In this document: positions 1-13,800 of the stretch, piece by piece
How the letters are laid out: each line of letters opens with the position of its first letter
How positions within the stretch are numbered: the first letter of the stretch is position 1
Source: Toxoplasma gondii ME49
Taxonomy: Eukaryota > Apicomplexa > Conoidasida > Eucoccidiorida > Sarcocystidae
Length of the DNA: 64,000 bases
Direction: 5' to 3'
Assembly (NCBI RefSeq): GCF_000006565.2
Contig: NC_031480.1
Location: forward strand, 6,844,605 to 6,908,604
Made by a program: the position numbers and the translations under genes
The notes under the pieces: generated by a model
What the model was told of the DNA's origin: nothing
Seen by the model: only the letters and a program-made list of their open reading frames with translations
The model's database searches: none

Positions 1-2077
1 CTCGTACACTCTTGCTCGTTTTTCCAGTCAGTTACTTTTCAGCTGAGACGAAGTAGAGTCCAGGTTAAGGCCGTATTGAGCGAATGATATGCTATAGAAT
101 AAGCTGTTCCTCACTTGTCATTCACTATCCCATTGTTTATACAACGCTTCCATGAGGCTTCGGATGTATTCGAGACATCCGCCGGCACACGTTAGGCATG
201 ACAGCGGAATTCTCCCACATGAGGAGTGCCCCATATTCATCTCAGGTGGTTGAGAAGCTATCCGTGTATCTCACGAACTCTTTCGTTTTTTTGCGGTAGT
301 GAGTCTGTTTCTGGATATTAAGGGCTACGAGATAGCACTTTTCAAATAATCATGGAGCTAGCAACTGTTCTATATAAGGTTACAAAATATAGCTATCAGA
401 GAGATAACACTGGGCAATATTTCTGTTTTGCAGTGGGTCATACCCTCACTTCTTCGATTTATTATTCTCTCCCCTCACACTTTTCTCTCCCTTGCAGTCC
501 ATTTTGTGTAAAAAAATATGGCTATACTTGACTGAAAAATGCGTATCCTCGGACGGCAACGCGCATGAAATGTGAACTGTGGGTTCTGCTGGTGACGAAG
601 AGATTATTTCCACGTTTTTCTACGTTTCAAGGGGTCCCGGTGAAGCAAACAAAGCTACAAAAGGTGTCCCCACTCACACGGCAAACCTCTTCGCGCAGCT
701 GCGGACAGGGAGAATGTACACCTTTGGCGCGCTGTCTCCCCACTTTTGTTCAATTAATTTGAATATGGCGCGGTCTTCCCACTTGAGCGAATCGACGGCG
801 ATACGCACACACATGTGCCAAGCAACTCGGTTGAAGCTAGTGCAAGAGGAACTGCCCAAAGAGAACCTATGTCTAGTTCCTTTTACCTCAGTGGATCTCC
901 GCTGCGACCGCATGCCCGTCACATTCCAGAGAGGAGAGCCACAACAGTTCTTTGTCGCAGGTAGAGGCTTGTTAGTCAGGAACTTAACACTTGACACAGA
1001 ATACCCAAGAAATGTTAGCGAGAACTTCGACGGACACAGTATGTCGAACGGCTCAAGGTCGTAATAGTGCGTCGTTTTAAACGAATCACGAAGTCAAACA
1101 GAGCTCCGATTGAACCCAGCCTCGTTTCTTGCCTTTTCTTACTCTGACAGGTTCCCAAAAAGCAGCGCCCTTTACCGAAAACGACGTTCGGTTCTTTAAC
1201 ACCAGCCGCAGGCGTCCTCAGTAGCGCAGTTTCCTCAGAGCTCATCTACCTATAGACATTAGAATCTTTGCAAATTTAGGGACGTATCACGGCACAACTG
1301 ATTTGCGAAAGACAACGCTGGGCACAAGCTGTGAGTGCTCCTCAGGAGGCTTAGCTGTAATGCGGGGAGACCCGAAAACTTCACTGGTCGTTGCCATTCG
1401 CACATATCGTGAACCAAACATGGTAACACTCCACAAATTACCTCGTGAACCCGAAGGTTGACCAAGGCGAAGACCGTTACAAGTACAAGACATCATATCC
1501 GCCCAGATTGTACTGTAACGTGTTCTGTTATTTATCTCTTATCATTCGTAGAGAAATAATCCACCCTTGCACCCAGTTGGTGACCACTCGATCCTGGAAA
1601 CAGTGGATACCCAGTTGATGCCGTATATACGGATTTCGGGCACAAGACGGAGTACGAAGCGATGGCAGCTCTTTAGACCTGCTCATCGCTTGTTATTTTG
1701 GCCGCTCTGTTCATGCCTACCTTCACTTTCCCTAGGCTGACAGGGACTCAAACATCAGTCGGTGACATGCGGGACACAAGTGACCTCCAGAACTCCCGCT
1801 GCTATCGATGCTCAAGCATCATTCGAAGTCTGCCGAGAATACGAGAAGTTCTGTTTGGCCCAGTTCTTTCCTCTGCCACACCTGTTCACCGTTGGTAACT
1901 CTTTTCACTTCCTCGACTCTACTTTTAGAACAGTGTCACAAGCATATCCTCCCCCGTGCCAAAGCGACCGCTTTTCCTGTCCGTGGGCATGTTCACTGGC
2001 ACTTCACTAGGCAGCACATAGCGTTCGCCTGAACGGACAACACACGGAGACGCGTGCCCAGTAACGAAGTCCACCGA
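1..2077. other. No resolvable gene; 3' flank of PP2C gene
   Basis: I see no convincing gene in this stretch. The 579-1064 (+) frame is open for 161 codons and its second half reads fairly protein-like, but it has no recognisable domain and no clear splice structure, and an antisense frame of 107 codons is open over the same bases. The last few hundred bases are probably the 3' untranslated region of the phosphatase gene that ends at 2078 on the minus strand. Confidence 0.4.
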
Positions 2078-5000
2078 CTATTCCACTGCATCGGCTTCTG
2101 CGTTCAGGCATTCAGTTGTCATAAACTCATGAGCTGCAGAAACAACATCCATCTAGCTTGCCTCCAGAACGCGAAGCGCCTCTGACGAAATGCCTTGCCC
2201 CTCACACTATATCTTCACCTGGGCTGAACCAAGACCATTTCTATATGCTCACCTGTGAAACTGTAATCGAAGCGTTTGACTTGCGTATTCCTTATAGGGC
2301 GTTTCACTAGCTTCGTAAGCATTATGCTGACGTTGTCCCTGCTTCCTGAGAACATAAAACATGATCAAAAGTCACCGACCTTCACGACCTGGAGACAATC
2401 CGTATTCAGCACTCTGAAGACTTGATTGCGTTGCCAGCTCCACAGAAACTGGAACACACAACTTGTAGAGAGCCGTTCCCACGCCTTCAGGAACATCATG
2501 AAGCACAGAACCTACCAAGCATGAACGCAGACTCCAAAATTCTGTAAGCGATTTCTGCAAGTCCGCCTCCTGTTCTTTCCAGTTCCTCTTTGAGTAGACT
2601 GGCAACGAAGTGCCAGTTCATTTCTGGTCGTTCAAAGATACCTGCACAAAGACAAACAATTCTTAAAACGGGCTTTGCACAAACGCGGTTCTATACTCAG
2701 ATGCTATCTACGTGAGTCTTAACCAAAATCCGCCATCTCGTCTTAGATATTTCCGTCCACCCTTGTGCAGCAACGGCATCAGAGTCAACCCCGGTACCGT
2801 CGATCTGAAGGAGACGGCGCCCCATCTGCTTCCGCTTCGAATATTGCTTACTACGCCCTCGTGGCCGTCTAGAACATACCGTTCCACCATCCCACTGAAT
2901 ATTCTTCAACGTGTTGGCCAGTTCTGTATCATGGCAAAGAATAGGCGGTAAAACTTGAACACCTACCGTCACATCCCATGAGGATGATGTCACCGGGCTT
3001 GGCTTTGAATACGTTGACATCTGGCAGAGCGACGACCTTCTGTTCATTCGGCTTCATGTCAAGACGGTCCTTGAGCGCCTGTGAGCACCACATAGTTGCA
3101 TGCGTAGACAGCCGCTTTTCCACAAGACCACATCTGGATGGACGCTGCATATTGACGATGATGCTCACGGCCTATTTCAGTGGCTCGCGCATGTTGGTAC
3201 TCTCCGCACTTCCCCGATCTTTGGCATCGTCACACTACTCGACCAACCTTCTGTGGCCACTGTAAGCCAAAGTGAAAGATGTATCAAAGTGTTAACCGGC
3301 GCGGAAAACTCATCTTCGGGAGGCTCTTCACATTCAAAACAGAATGGAATATCGGCCTCTCTGGCAAGTCTTTCGATGCAAGTAACATCGCTACAGTGCG
3401 CACCAGTCAATTACGACGAGCGATATCTTTTGCGGAAGCTACAACTGCATGAGCTGCTACAGATGGCGGCGGTGCGACTTGCACGCTAATGACATATATA
3501 TATATATATGTACGTCGGTGTGTACACGGCTTCTGCTAAATGCATATACTCCTTGCATGCGCGCGTCCGCGCGCACCAGATAAGAAAAAGCGCCGTCAAG
3601 AATGGCAGGCGCTGAAGGAAATGCAGTGGAGCAGCGACGGTGAAACATAGATGATTGCTGAGAAGACACAAAGCAGGGGGCGCGAAAAAGGACAGTTGAG
3701 GAACCTACGAAATCTCCGAAAGCCCGTGAGAGGGCCAATCGTCCATCAACGCGCCAGACACCCAAACGACGCAGCAGGAAGCCACCTGCCCGTTTGATTC
3801 GCTCTCTCTCTACTTCCGCCGTCGGTTTGTGGTCCTTCGACATGATCGTGTAGGTTCCATCCGAGTGAAGAATGAGGCCTCGACTGTCTCCTGAAGAAAA
3901 CCCACACACATTGCGAAACCGACACCGGAAATGGTTTCAGATTCCAGAATGTATTCGGACCTTCAATAAACAAAACCCTTCACATATCGCGGAACATAAG
4001 GAGGAAGAACACGGCGCTTTCAGCGTCTACGCCACATTGCCGTCCCGAAAGTGTATGCGACAGGTTACCACCAAAACTGTTCAGCTGTACCCAGTGGGTT
4101 ATGTCTCTACTGTGCGTCCGCGGACAAGCAACACCCACCCCTTGCTCCGCTTGCCTTTCATCTAACCGTAGGTGTATCGTGCTACCTCCCATTTCGCTTT
4201 GGCGAAGCAGTCACTGTCTCTTCACCAGAGGAGCCCCTCGAACTCACCAACGTTGGCAGCATGTACGTTGAAATAGATGCCGTCTCGAGATTCCGGATCG
4301 TCCACCTTCTCGATGATAACCATCAAACCTAGTGCCATGCGATAGCAGGGAATGAGCAGAGCACCACACGAAATAATTCGATGTTATGTCGTAGTACACT
4401 CAGTCCTTGTATTTCTCATAGTTCCCAAGTCTTCATCGCATGCAACGATTTAATTTTTCCGGCGCAGTACTTCTATCCCGCTTCTCCCTTCACCGGACTC
4501 GTTTGTCTCACACAGTCACGCAGCGACCAGAAACTAGCGCAGACATCTGTCCCTTCCAACAGAAACGAAGGCGTGCGCGCTCTCCCTTTTCTTTCCTTGC
4601 AACCAGGCTGTCTCGCAATCCAAATGCAAGAAAGCGTCAAGTCGGCGGGCATGTCGGGTCGCTTCTCAGCACTGCCTGTTTGACCACAAGGGAGGTAATA
4701 TTTTGGCGAGCCACCGAAGAATCGAAACTTAAGCAGAGAAGCACAGCAGAAAAGACAATGAAGAAAAGGTACGTCTTCAAAAAACAAAGGTGCGTAAGAA
4801 TGACAGTCCGTGTGGTGTACCGTAACTACACTTTTGAAATCGTATGTAAAGAAACACGTGGCCACAGACTGTACTGTATAGCCATATCTGAAGAGAAATT
4901 GTCTTCGTAAAACGCTCTTCCTTTACAGGGACTGTATCTCACCTGTAGAGCCTCCTTTCAAGGTGTCAGCACGCATGTCTGCATCCATTTGGAGGCAAGC

Positions 5001-6073
5001 GCTCCGGAAAGACTCTTGAGACAGGTTTTTCATCGCGCCTAGAAATAATCGACACCGATTCCAGCGACACACACAACACGGCAATGACTGAAATCAGGGA
5101 TGGTTGCCCAGTCACACGAATTCATCTCCAAGTTGTTTCTCGATAAATCGTTCACGTGAGCGGTGATCCGACAGTTACGCCACACAATGGTAGAAAAAAT
5201 CGACAACAGCATGCGCAGTATAAGAAAACGTGGAGACAAAACCATATCGGGTCTCCGAGTATGATTTTATTCTGCGCAAAAGGCCTTCTCTCTGTGGCAG
5301 TTCTTCATCGACAGACAACTGACACACACTTCATATCTACTCCGTAGGCCGGTAGATTCGTCCATTAAATCACCACACACTGTCACAATTCAGGATGCAC
5401 ACTCGATGCGAAAAGGAAGGCACCCAGGTGACCAGATGGGCACAACAGCGGTAGCTTGCTGATACCTCTGCGGCTAACCAACGGATGTCGAAGGCGCATA
5501 AAAGAGAAAAAAACCGATTTCTCGAGTTTCACCATTTTCTCTGCGCTAGAGTGCAGAATATCCCACGTTTGATTCCAAACGGCAGTCTTTCCGATATACC
5601 CCACTTTCCAATTTTTGCTGCCGCCGGCGCGGCTTGTCATATGCGCGTCAATGTATCCCTTTGAAGCAGAGCTCCTGCACGGTATATATTTTCTGGCAGG
5701 TGGTTCCGAAGTCTCCGGACTAGACAGTTGAACATTCAAGAAGCGTCTCAAACAGATCGACGCCCTCTCCCCTGAAGAATTTACGGATGTGCAGGGAACG
5801 GCAACCTACGAAAATGAGGGTGAAAGAGAGCTAGGCACGTCTGGCGATGTCCACGCTAAGGTTGCCCCATAACTTACCAAGGTAACCGTAAGCCACGCTG
5901 GCACATCGTCGAGAAACACTGTAGCCTCCATGGCCATCGAAAATCGCCTTCAGTCGAGCATTTGGGAAGTTTTTCAGCGGACCGTGAACCACCATAGCGT
6001 CTTCGTCCTGAGGGCGGCGGCCGTTCATTGTTGCTGCGAGGGTCTTCGTGTGCCAATCCACAACAAGAACCAT
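2078..6073 (-). CDS. PP2C-type protein phosphatase (PPM family), eight exons
   Basis: A Mn/Mg-dependent Ser/Thr phosphatase. Exons in coding order: 6073-5878, 5038-4943, 4328-4248, 3890-3709, 3078-2967, 2641-2516, 2345-2253, 2133-2078. They sum to 942 nt, 313 residues plus stop, and every exon phase agrees. PP2C landmarks appear in order: an ED pair in RPQDEDAMVV, the metal-binding FDGHGG, KGGST, VHAANVGDSRG across the exon 3/4 junction, LALSRAFGDF, ILMGCDG joined to IFERPEMNW, and GSRDNVSIM near the end. All the acidic metal ligands I can place are present, so an active enzyme is likely. The start is the ATG at 6073. A CAG acceptor lies about 12 nt upstream, so an upstream exon or a 5' UTR intron is possible. 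The length fits a bare catalytic domain. There is no signal peptide, membrane segment or regulatory domain, so a soluble enzyme is expected. The substrate cannot be told. Confidence 0.9.
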
Positions 6074-7152
6074 CTTCTTCTCTTTCTGATATGCCCCACA
6101 AATAAACAACACACAACACAACTCTGGCATTCAGCGGCGTCGCTCACAAGGTTATATTTATCGTTGGGGACTCGTCCTTGCTGCTCAGTTCAGTCCACGG
6201 GACACAAAGGAGTCTTAGGAACATTCAAGAAGGTCCCTCTTAGTTTTCGACTGCTGTGTCTGCCGTACGTTCGCCAAACCATTGAGCAAGACACCCAACC
6301 ACAAGGGAGCTCCACTCTGTTCATCGATTCGGGACATGCTGGACGGTCTTCGTCTGCACATCACGGATGAATAGATACAGAAAGTACGACACTGTGCACT
6401 GCAATCGGATAGTGCGCATTCACCTGGCACGACCTGCGAGTGTCGAAGAACTGACAACCGTAACACGCGGTGCTGCAGCCCTACTCAGACTCTGAACACC
6501 ACTACACTTCATGTCAACATGTATGCGGTCCGTAAATCAATTGGTCTCCGAGACAGAAAAACGTTTCCCGTGCAAGCACCTCGTTGTTGCAGTTCTGACG
6601 AAACTTGCCCTCTCAGCTTGTTCACTCAGCAGACAAGGGAAATAGGACACGCACTTCGCAATAAAGATGTTTGGAAGCCTTTACATTGAACACGACGGTT
6701 TGCATTCTTTTCTCGCCCCACAGACGGTTTCAGGTTCCTAAACTATAACGGTCGGTACTCGTCCCAGAACGTCAGGACTCGTGAGTTATCAAAGCACACC
6801 GTGAAGCACGACGCCTGCAAAACCCTGTCGACCCCCCCGATGCCTGCTCTTGCCTCGAGATGTCTTTGTCTGTGTCTTTAACTTCCCTGAAGGGTTCCTA
6901 CGCCCTTTCCTGGAAACAGTTCCCGCCTTATCGATTAGACCGAGACGTCACAGTAGCACCTAGGATACTGACTGTGACTCCAGGCACTCAACAGAGACCC
7001 CCAACCCTAGACTTTTCCCCCTAGGGCACTGAATATGGCTGCACCTGTTTCAGGTACAACGACACCCAGTCTAGGAGGACGCGAAGTGAAAACCTGTGCA
7101 AGACATATTTTTCACGCGTTAATACAAAGGCGTTGATCTCGCATCTTCTTAC
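6074..7152. other. Intergenic space and unresolved 3' part of the 7.8 kb gene
   Basis: This lies between the 5' end of the phosphatase gene and the resolved first exon of the secreted Lys-rich protein. Any further exons of that protein should sit here. A Lys/Asp-rich stretch on the minus strand near 6890-6820 (reads like KDTDKDISRQEQ) follows a good acceptor but does not fit the phase of the upstream exon, so I did not join it. Confidence 0.35.
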
Positions 7153-7815
7153 CTGCTCGATGAACGGCTTCACAGCTTTGGGGTTCGCACGCGTTGGGCC
7201 TTGCGAGTGTTGCACGGGGGGGCGTGCCGGAGCTCCAGCTCCACCCTTGGCGTCTTTCCCGCGTACTGCCCCTTTGTGACCTACATGCTTCCCTTCGTTT
7301 CTGCGTTCCGAGCTTGCCTCTTTGTCGTTCAATTCCTTGTCGCCACGCGGGGCTCCAGCCATTTCAGCGTCTCCGGAGGCCTCGGTAGTCCGTGCCTTCT
7401 TCGCGTCGTTCTTTCGGCCTTTTTGTGCTCTGTCACCTGCCTCCGACCTTTCCTTCTCGGTGTCCTGGGATCCACTGCCCTTCCCTTTCTTCAAGGTCTT
7501 CTTCATCTTAGGACCGTCCTTTCGAGCGTGTCCCCCCGCCAATTCTCCGGAGTGCGAGGCGGTAACGGCATTCGCATTCACAGTGCCACTGGTAACTCCG
7601 TCCGCCCCCTCGTCAACCGTGGAAATGTCACTCTCGGAATCATGACGTCTCCTCTTTTCAAGGCCCTTTCGAGCAGGACGCTCACTACGCGACACGGACT
7701 CGTCGCTGCTGTCGCGCGCGGCACGGATGTCCTGGCAGCCACTGAAGAGAACCACGAGAGTACAGAGGGTAAGAAGGAAACCCACCCGCCAGACGGCGCT
7801 ACGGCGATCCACCAT
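7153..7815 (-). CDS. Secreted Lys/Glu-rich low-complexity protein, first exon (partial)
   Basis: The frame opens with a clear signal peptide: a basic start, then a hydrophobic run around LLTLCTLVVLFSGC, with cleavage likely near residue 27. About 190 residues of strongly charged, disordered sequence follow, rich in Lys, Arg, Glu, Asp, Gly and Ala, with Lys clusters such as KKTLKKGKGSG. There is no domain I recognise. A splice donor (CAG|GTAAGA) stands at 7153/7152, so these 221 codons are probably the first exon. Without splicing the frame would stop at 7021 with 264 residues. In coccidia, small secreted disordered proteins of this kind are often dense-granule or other exported proteins. That is inference from composition only. 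The opposite strand has an equally long open frame, a shadow of the biased codon use. Confidence 0.55.
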
Positions 7816-10800
7816 TGTGCTGACAACTTGTCAAGAAACTTTGAGCGGAACGCGTTTACGCAACTGAAGTAAGCGAAGCGAGGCAGCGAGGTGCTGGACC
7901 TACGGACCCCCTCGAAGAGGAAGAGGTGGCCCGAATCCTCACAAGGGTGTACCACACTGGATCACAGTTCCGCCTGAAGTCGCGAGATGTTTGCACGAGT
8001 TTGCGGGGCAGCGTGGAGCGGAGGATCGAGAGAATGTCAAGTCTCAAACAAGGAGTGGCCCCAAAGGCATACAGAGACATCCGGGAAAACACGTCCTCAA
8101 TACTGTAGAATGTCCTCAGACATGTACACCGAAATTTAGTTGGACATCTTCGCTTGCAGGCTCCGCCCCGTCACAAAAAAGAAGGACGCGAGAGTCGCAT
8201 GTGCGACAAGCATCCAAAGAGAGACAAACGGCCGGCAATCGGTGACCGGAGGGTATCCTGCGGGGGCCCGCTCAGCGGGAGACGAAGCGAGATTCGAAAG
8301 ATGGGTTTTCCCCCTGCAACCCTTCCTACCGCGGAACAGTAAACGAAGAGTTCGAAAAGCAGAAAGTCCACTGTAGAGCGGGTGCTTTTTCACGTTGGTG
8401 ATGGCAGACGCGAACTGTCGTTTTCATGGGGGCCGGCCACGGGGTCCTTCGAATCATAGATAGAGTTCAGAGTTCGGGCGAGGATGCTTTGCGAATCAGT
8501 GCACAGCGCCAGAACCCTTGAAAACGCATTTTTAATGTTTGGGGGAGGTAGTAACTTAGTAGCTCTACTCGGAATGCACGTGGCTCGTGCAAAAGAATGG
8601 CAAAGAAAAAGTAGAGTCTCCACACTGCACGGAATGACGATCTATAGCCTTCGCCACGGAGACGGGTGAAGATGCCGTTTGTTCGGGGTGCGTTCTCCAC
8701 CAATTCTCTTCGCCCATGACTGCATCCAAGAAAAACTGCGGAATCGAAACAGAGTTACGGAGAAACAGACCGCTCCAGCTGTCCCCCGGAAACACCACGC
8801 ACCCGTGACCCTCTCCACAACCTGCGTCCTCTTAATTTCCCAGTCTCCGCGTTCGACGTTCGGGCGAGTTTTCGACGGTCGTCGATCGGGATGCACGGAG
8901 CCGTCGCCCCCTCAACCTCGCGTCTGTCGCGCAGCTCCCCCCCAGGGTTCTGCTCTCCCTTCGTCGATTCCTTGTCGACTGGGGGACGGGCAGGACCGTC
9001 AGTCCCAGTAGCCATGAAAGAAACCCGAAAAGAACGTGTGAATCGCTACCCTGGCGGTCTTTCCAACTGGAATTAAGCATACTCAAGTGGAAAATCCTAC
9101 CATATACAGATGCATGCGCGACGCAAACACTGGAGTTTCGTGAACCACCTGAATGGCAGGGGGATTGGGCTGCCACTCTCTCGCCTGTTGTGCGGAGTGT
9201 TACCGATTCGGAGGCAAGTGACAGCAGCCATCTGCTTCAGGGGGGAAATCTGCAAGGATAGTGGGAGAAAACACGACCTTCGCTCATAGATATGCATCGG
9301 CGTCGAGCCACGAGTCGCCCAACCTACAAACAAAAGGTCCTGGCGGGACGAAAGAGACGGCACCGTCCATTCACTTTGCGGGCGAGGCTGTTTCCCGGAG
9401 AGGCACCGGGAGCGCAACGCTCGAGGGGATCACAACAAAGAAGGGCTGCTTTATAGCACTACATTCGGAATGCTTCTTCACTACACGCCAGGTTTCGAAG
9501 AACACGTATAACTGATCTGGAACGAAATGAGAGATGCGTCAACAAGTGTGACAAGCTTCCAACAGATTCATTGCTGGAGCGAGTTTAGGCCAAGCGGGCC
9601 GAGTCAGTTCTGGAGACTGGCAAGACATTACTTGCTGTCTGTATTTCGAAACTGGAGCCATATTCATACCAAAACTATAAGTACCATCTAATTTTCTCAT
9701 AATGGACAAAGAAGGAGCGATTCGAAACCATGAGTCAGCCAACTCGGGGCTCTCGAAGATATCTAGTTCCTGTGGAACATTGCTGAGAGGGGGTCGATTC
9801 AAAGGACACGACCACGTACTGGTCGGGGTTATGTATGTGTCCGTTACTACTGGAAATGCAGGCTCTCCTCAAAACAAAGGCGCGAGACCGAGAAGAAACC
9901 ACGCCTGTCGATGGTTGCTGCAGGGTGTTCAGCCAAGTCATCGAGGCCCCGTGGGTTACAGTTCCCCTAGCAACCTGGTGTGTTGCTCATGCATATTCTG
10001 TAGGAGCAACGCCTCTAGCCGTCTGCGCTAGGAGGGAGCGGGGGGTGGATAACTGCAGTATGCGGATGTGCAGATAGCGAAGTTATCCTTGGCTGCGGTC
10101 TTCGTTCGTCGCAAACCTGACTAGGCTTAAACAGCACTCCTGCGGACAGGTTCTTTGGGGACCCCTACATCATGTTCGTTCGGGCGACACCGGTTTTTAC
10201 CACCTTGAGTTGTGGCTCTATACTGAGGGGCAAAGAAAACTTCCAATTTTTGACGTATCGCGAATGTTGGAAAGCAATGCCTCACCGTGGGGCCTTCATG
10301 TGACGTGTAACGCTCATCCCACGTTGGCAGCCATACTGCTGTGCGAACGCAACCAAAAGCAAGCGACCGCTGTGACAGACCCCTTTTCCGCTTATCGCTC
10401 TGACATAGTGAAACCGCATGCCCGACTGGAAGCGACCAAACTGTGGAAAAGCGATCGAAGATCGCAGCAATTCTATATTGTGTCATCTCTCTTACGACAC
10501 CTGAGTTCTGAAGTCCACCCTTCGCCTATCCTCCCGCGACGTTACACATCGGTTAGCGATTCGTAATCGTGACACATGGAATGTTCAGAGGGGAAACAAC
10601 CGGAGAATATATAGCAACATCATTGCGATGTTCTTGTCTCCAGAATGTCCCACTCAAAAGATGGATGACGTTTGCGGTTTTATACAGCAGTGGTTGCGTA
10701 CGTCATCAGTGGCTGAAAACGGTTTGATCAATGTCTCCTCGGCAGCATCGGGGATGGGCCGGGCATCGAGGCACACGCGTAGAATTCCCGCAACCGACAT

Positions 10801-13800
10801 TCGGAGGAAGAATAGTACCTATGGTGCTGAAGAAGACTCCAGCAGTGAGGCACAAACAATCAAGTTCTTTACGCTTGCTGTACACCACCACCCTGCGGGC
10901 CTTCTATCGCAAACTATTGAGATTACGAAGGGTCTGCTGAGTGTCTCTCAATAACTAGCTGAGTGCTTATCCGATAATTATGTCAAGTGCATTGCAATCC
11001 AAGGTGTGTAGCAGTTCCTATGCTCCTTAACATCACAGCTACCTGTAGTTTTCTGTCGCTATCAATACGAATGAACAGTAATCAATATTTTCCACCTAGT
11101 ACATAACTGATGTGAAGTAACCTTAATGTCACAGGAAATTCAAATCCAACACTTTAAGCAGGGATGTAAAGGTGTTGGGCGTGTGATCGTCGGGGCATCT
11201 GAATCCTCATATTCAAAGACAATTCTATTTAAAAGAGTTGTAGATAAACGACGTCTGAAGAGTCGGAGCAACTTCCGCGCACCATGATGATTACCCGACA
11301 GGGATTTTCCTACCTTTGGACCGTGATAATACAGTCGCCGTTTAAATTTTACTGCACCGGACAGGGATTATATACTATACTTCTAAAGTGGTATCAGCAG
11401 CATCTAGTGTTGCTGTACAACAGACGCTCCTTGTTTTACTACCTAATCATGATCTACTGCTGCAGATATTAAGAAATGTACACACAATCGAACTACACAA
11501 CGTTATGCTGAAAAAAATCTCAAATTGCGCTGATTATCTATGCTGTAGTAATATATGGTGTTCAATTGGCTCTGAGCGACGATAGTCTAATATGTAACTC
11601 CGTTCATGTAAATAAAAAGAGCTTTCACTGATTGTATCTGTGAAACGTGATTAGTTCACCTGGCCGACACGATCCGGTTTTTTGGGAACAACTCCCTTAT
11701 CTAAGGGTAGTATATGTGCTGTGAATGCCTGGAGGTATACAAGCATCTTTCGGGGTGATATCCATGTCTGGGTTAGATGTGAAGATGCTGATAGAAACCA
11801 CAAAATAACTGCTGCCACTGCTTCACTACGAAGATAGGTCCACTCTCTCATTTCCAGTTTTGGACGTTAGAGTACAGCGAGAACTCCTACCGTCGGTACG
11901 TTCCCGATATGGTGTAACTGAAAACATGACCTGCCTGCCTGCGATGCTGATTGCGGCTCGTAGAATTATCCCGATGACGCGTTAGGTCTTTCTCAACTGT
12001 TTGGTTTTGTCTTCGGTTTAATACTTTCAGTGCGGTCCCTACACCCGGGAGGAAGCTCGAATTATTAAAACACAGGGAGAACACGTGTCAAGCTATTATC
12101 ACACAACTTACAAAGAGCAAAATACCAATACAGCGGAAAGGTAACAACATCGGTGGCACACACGTGAAGAAACGCGCAGATGTGGGCAGAAAACATACAC
12201 TAGACTGTGTCATTCGCTCCTGCCTCTTTAATGAAGCTCTGGTTTCCATGTTCAATGAACTCAATCTCGATTTTTACGTCATCAGCGACAAAACCACTAT
12301 CGGAGCACTCCTGGAAATGGTTTGAAGACCGTCACACGGCAAAGAGCGATCATGCGCGGTGGAAAACTGCTGCCGCGTGCACTGTCGAAAACCCGCAAGA
12401 GACACGAATGACTATTTGCCTTCCTGTAAGTAAAATATAGAGGACAAAACGCTCGAGCAAAACTGTACTTTTGTTGACGGGACTCCATTCTCGTCGATTG
12501 AACATGCAAGAGCGTGTGGTGTCTACCTTTTGACGATTGCATGGGAGCTACAAGGATACCTGGGAAATCTGGGAAGGGGGGCAGCGAGTTTTACTACCCG
12601 ACCTTACGGCGACGAGGGACAGGGATAGAGTTCATCGGTTGGTTCATACGTCGTTAGGAGCCAATCACGCAGGGATGCCGCTTCCCATCAATTTCCTTCG
12701 TTTCACTTGTTGCTTTGTGACGCATCTTTTCGTTTCGTGTTTTGTTGTCCTGATTTCCCCCAAGTGGTCGAGCGTCGCCACTCTTCCGTTTAGCGATTTC
12801 ATGTCCTCGAAGACAACGACCCCGAGTGGTGGCTAACCATGCCGTATGTCGAAATAACATCTGCATCCAAACTCTTTGAAGACAAGCTTGTGACTCTTCT
12901 CCGTTCTCGCTCCCATTTTGTCGGCCGAGAAAACTGCAGCTGACGACCAGGCACGATATAATACAACTCGTTCGCCTGGAGACAAAGATAAGACACTTTT
13001 GCCACATCACTCTGTTGGAGACAGCGGCCAGAGAGGTCTTGTGACGACCGAATTACGTCGCACATTTCTGCCGATCGGTGTCGGGTGATTTGTCCCTCTA
13101 AATATACAAGAGATCTTGGTGCGAGAGTCCTCTCGGAGTCCCGACCACTTCCCCAAACTTCGTCTGGCGACAGCCTGTGGATATTGATGAGGGGAAGGCA
13201 GTAGTGAGTTGTTCCATTCCGTTTCATCTCGTTTCCTGTCACGTACACATCTGTAGGTTTCTCGTGGTTGTTCGACCCTAACCATTCTCCCCTGACAACT
13301 CTTGCTAGACGCAGAACCGTCGTAGAACGGTGTTTATCTGAGTCTCCAGCGTAACCCCATTTCAACCTGTGCCGCTGCAGACCACCGACTTGTTCGTACT
13401 TGAGGGTAGCACCAAATATAACAGGCTACTTTCGTACATCCATTTGCATGCATAGCGTGCGGACATCCGTTTGTGCGCACTCCCTTCCGTATCCTTTTAA
13501 AAAGGACAACGCAGTGAACTTTTGCGTGTCTCGACCCCTGAGCCATCAGCTTTGACGAGGCCGTCGATTGCTAGTCGTATTAGCTGCGTCGCTTGCGTAG
13601 TATTTCGTGCTGTTATGCATCGTAAAGTGGCACGTTGCCTCCGTGTAGCCACGACTTCGGATCGAGGCGAAGGTGCAGCGCTTTTCTCCCCTTCGTCTCC
13701 AGGGCATCACGGTTTGGAACACAAACGCCTGCTTTTTCTGCGTTTTTCCACTCCGTTCTGTGTCTCTCGGCGCATCATCTCGCTCCATTCGTGTAAAAGA

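Noticed and set aside
2157..2190. Minus-strand ISSEALRVLEAS followed by an in-frame TAG near the PP2C 3' end
   Set aside because: A good acceptor (TTTCTGCAG) just downstream gives a last exon in correct phase without the stop, so no pseudogene needs to be assumed.
2880..2923. Small minus-strand exon (ELANTLKNIQWDGG) within the PP2C gene
   Set aside because: The flanking exons join directly as GCDG plus IFERPEMNW in the conserved PP2C order and correct phase, so this piece is intron.
3488..3512. (TA)n runs here and at 26636-26655 as regulatory elements
   Set aside because: Short simple repeats within introns with no further signal.
12799..13365. 188-codon minus-strand frame
   Set aside because: No domain, no splice support and an ordinary chance-like composition in a gene-poor stretch.
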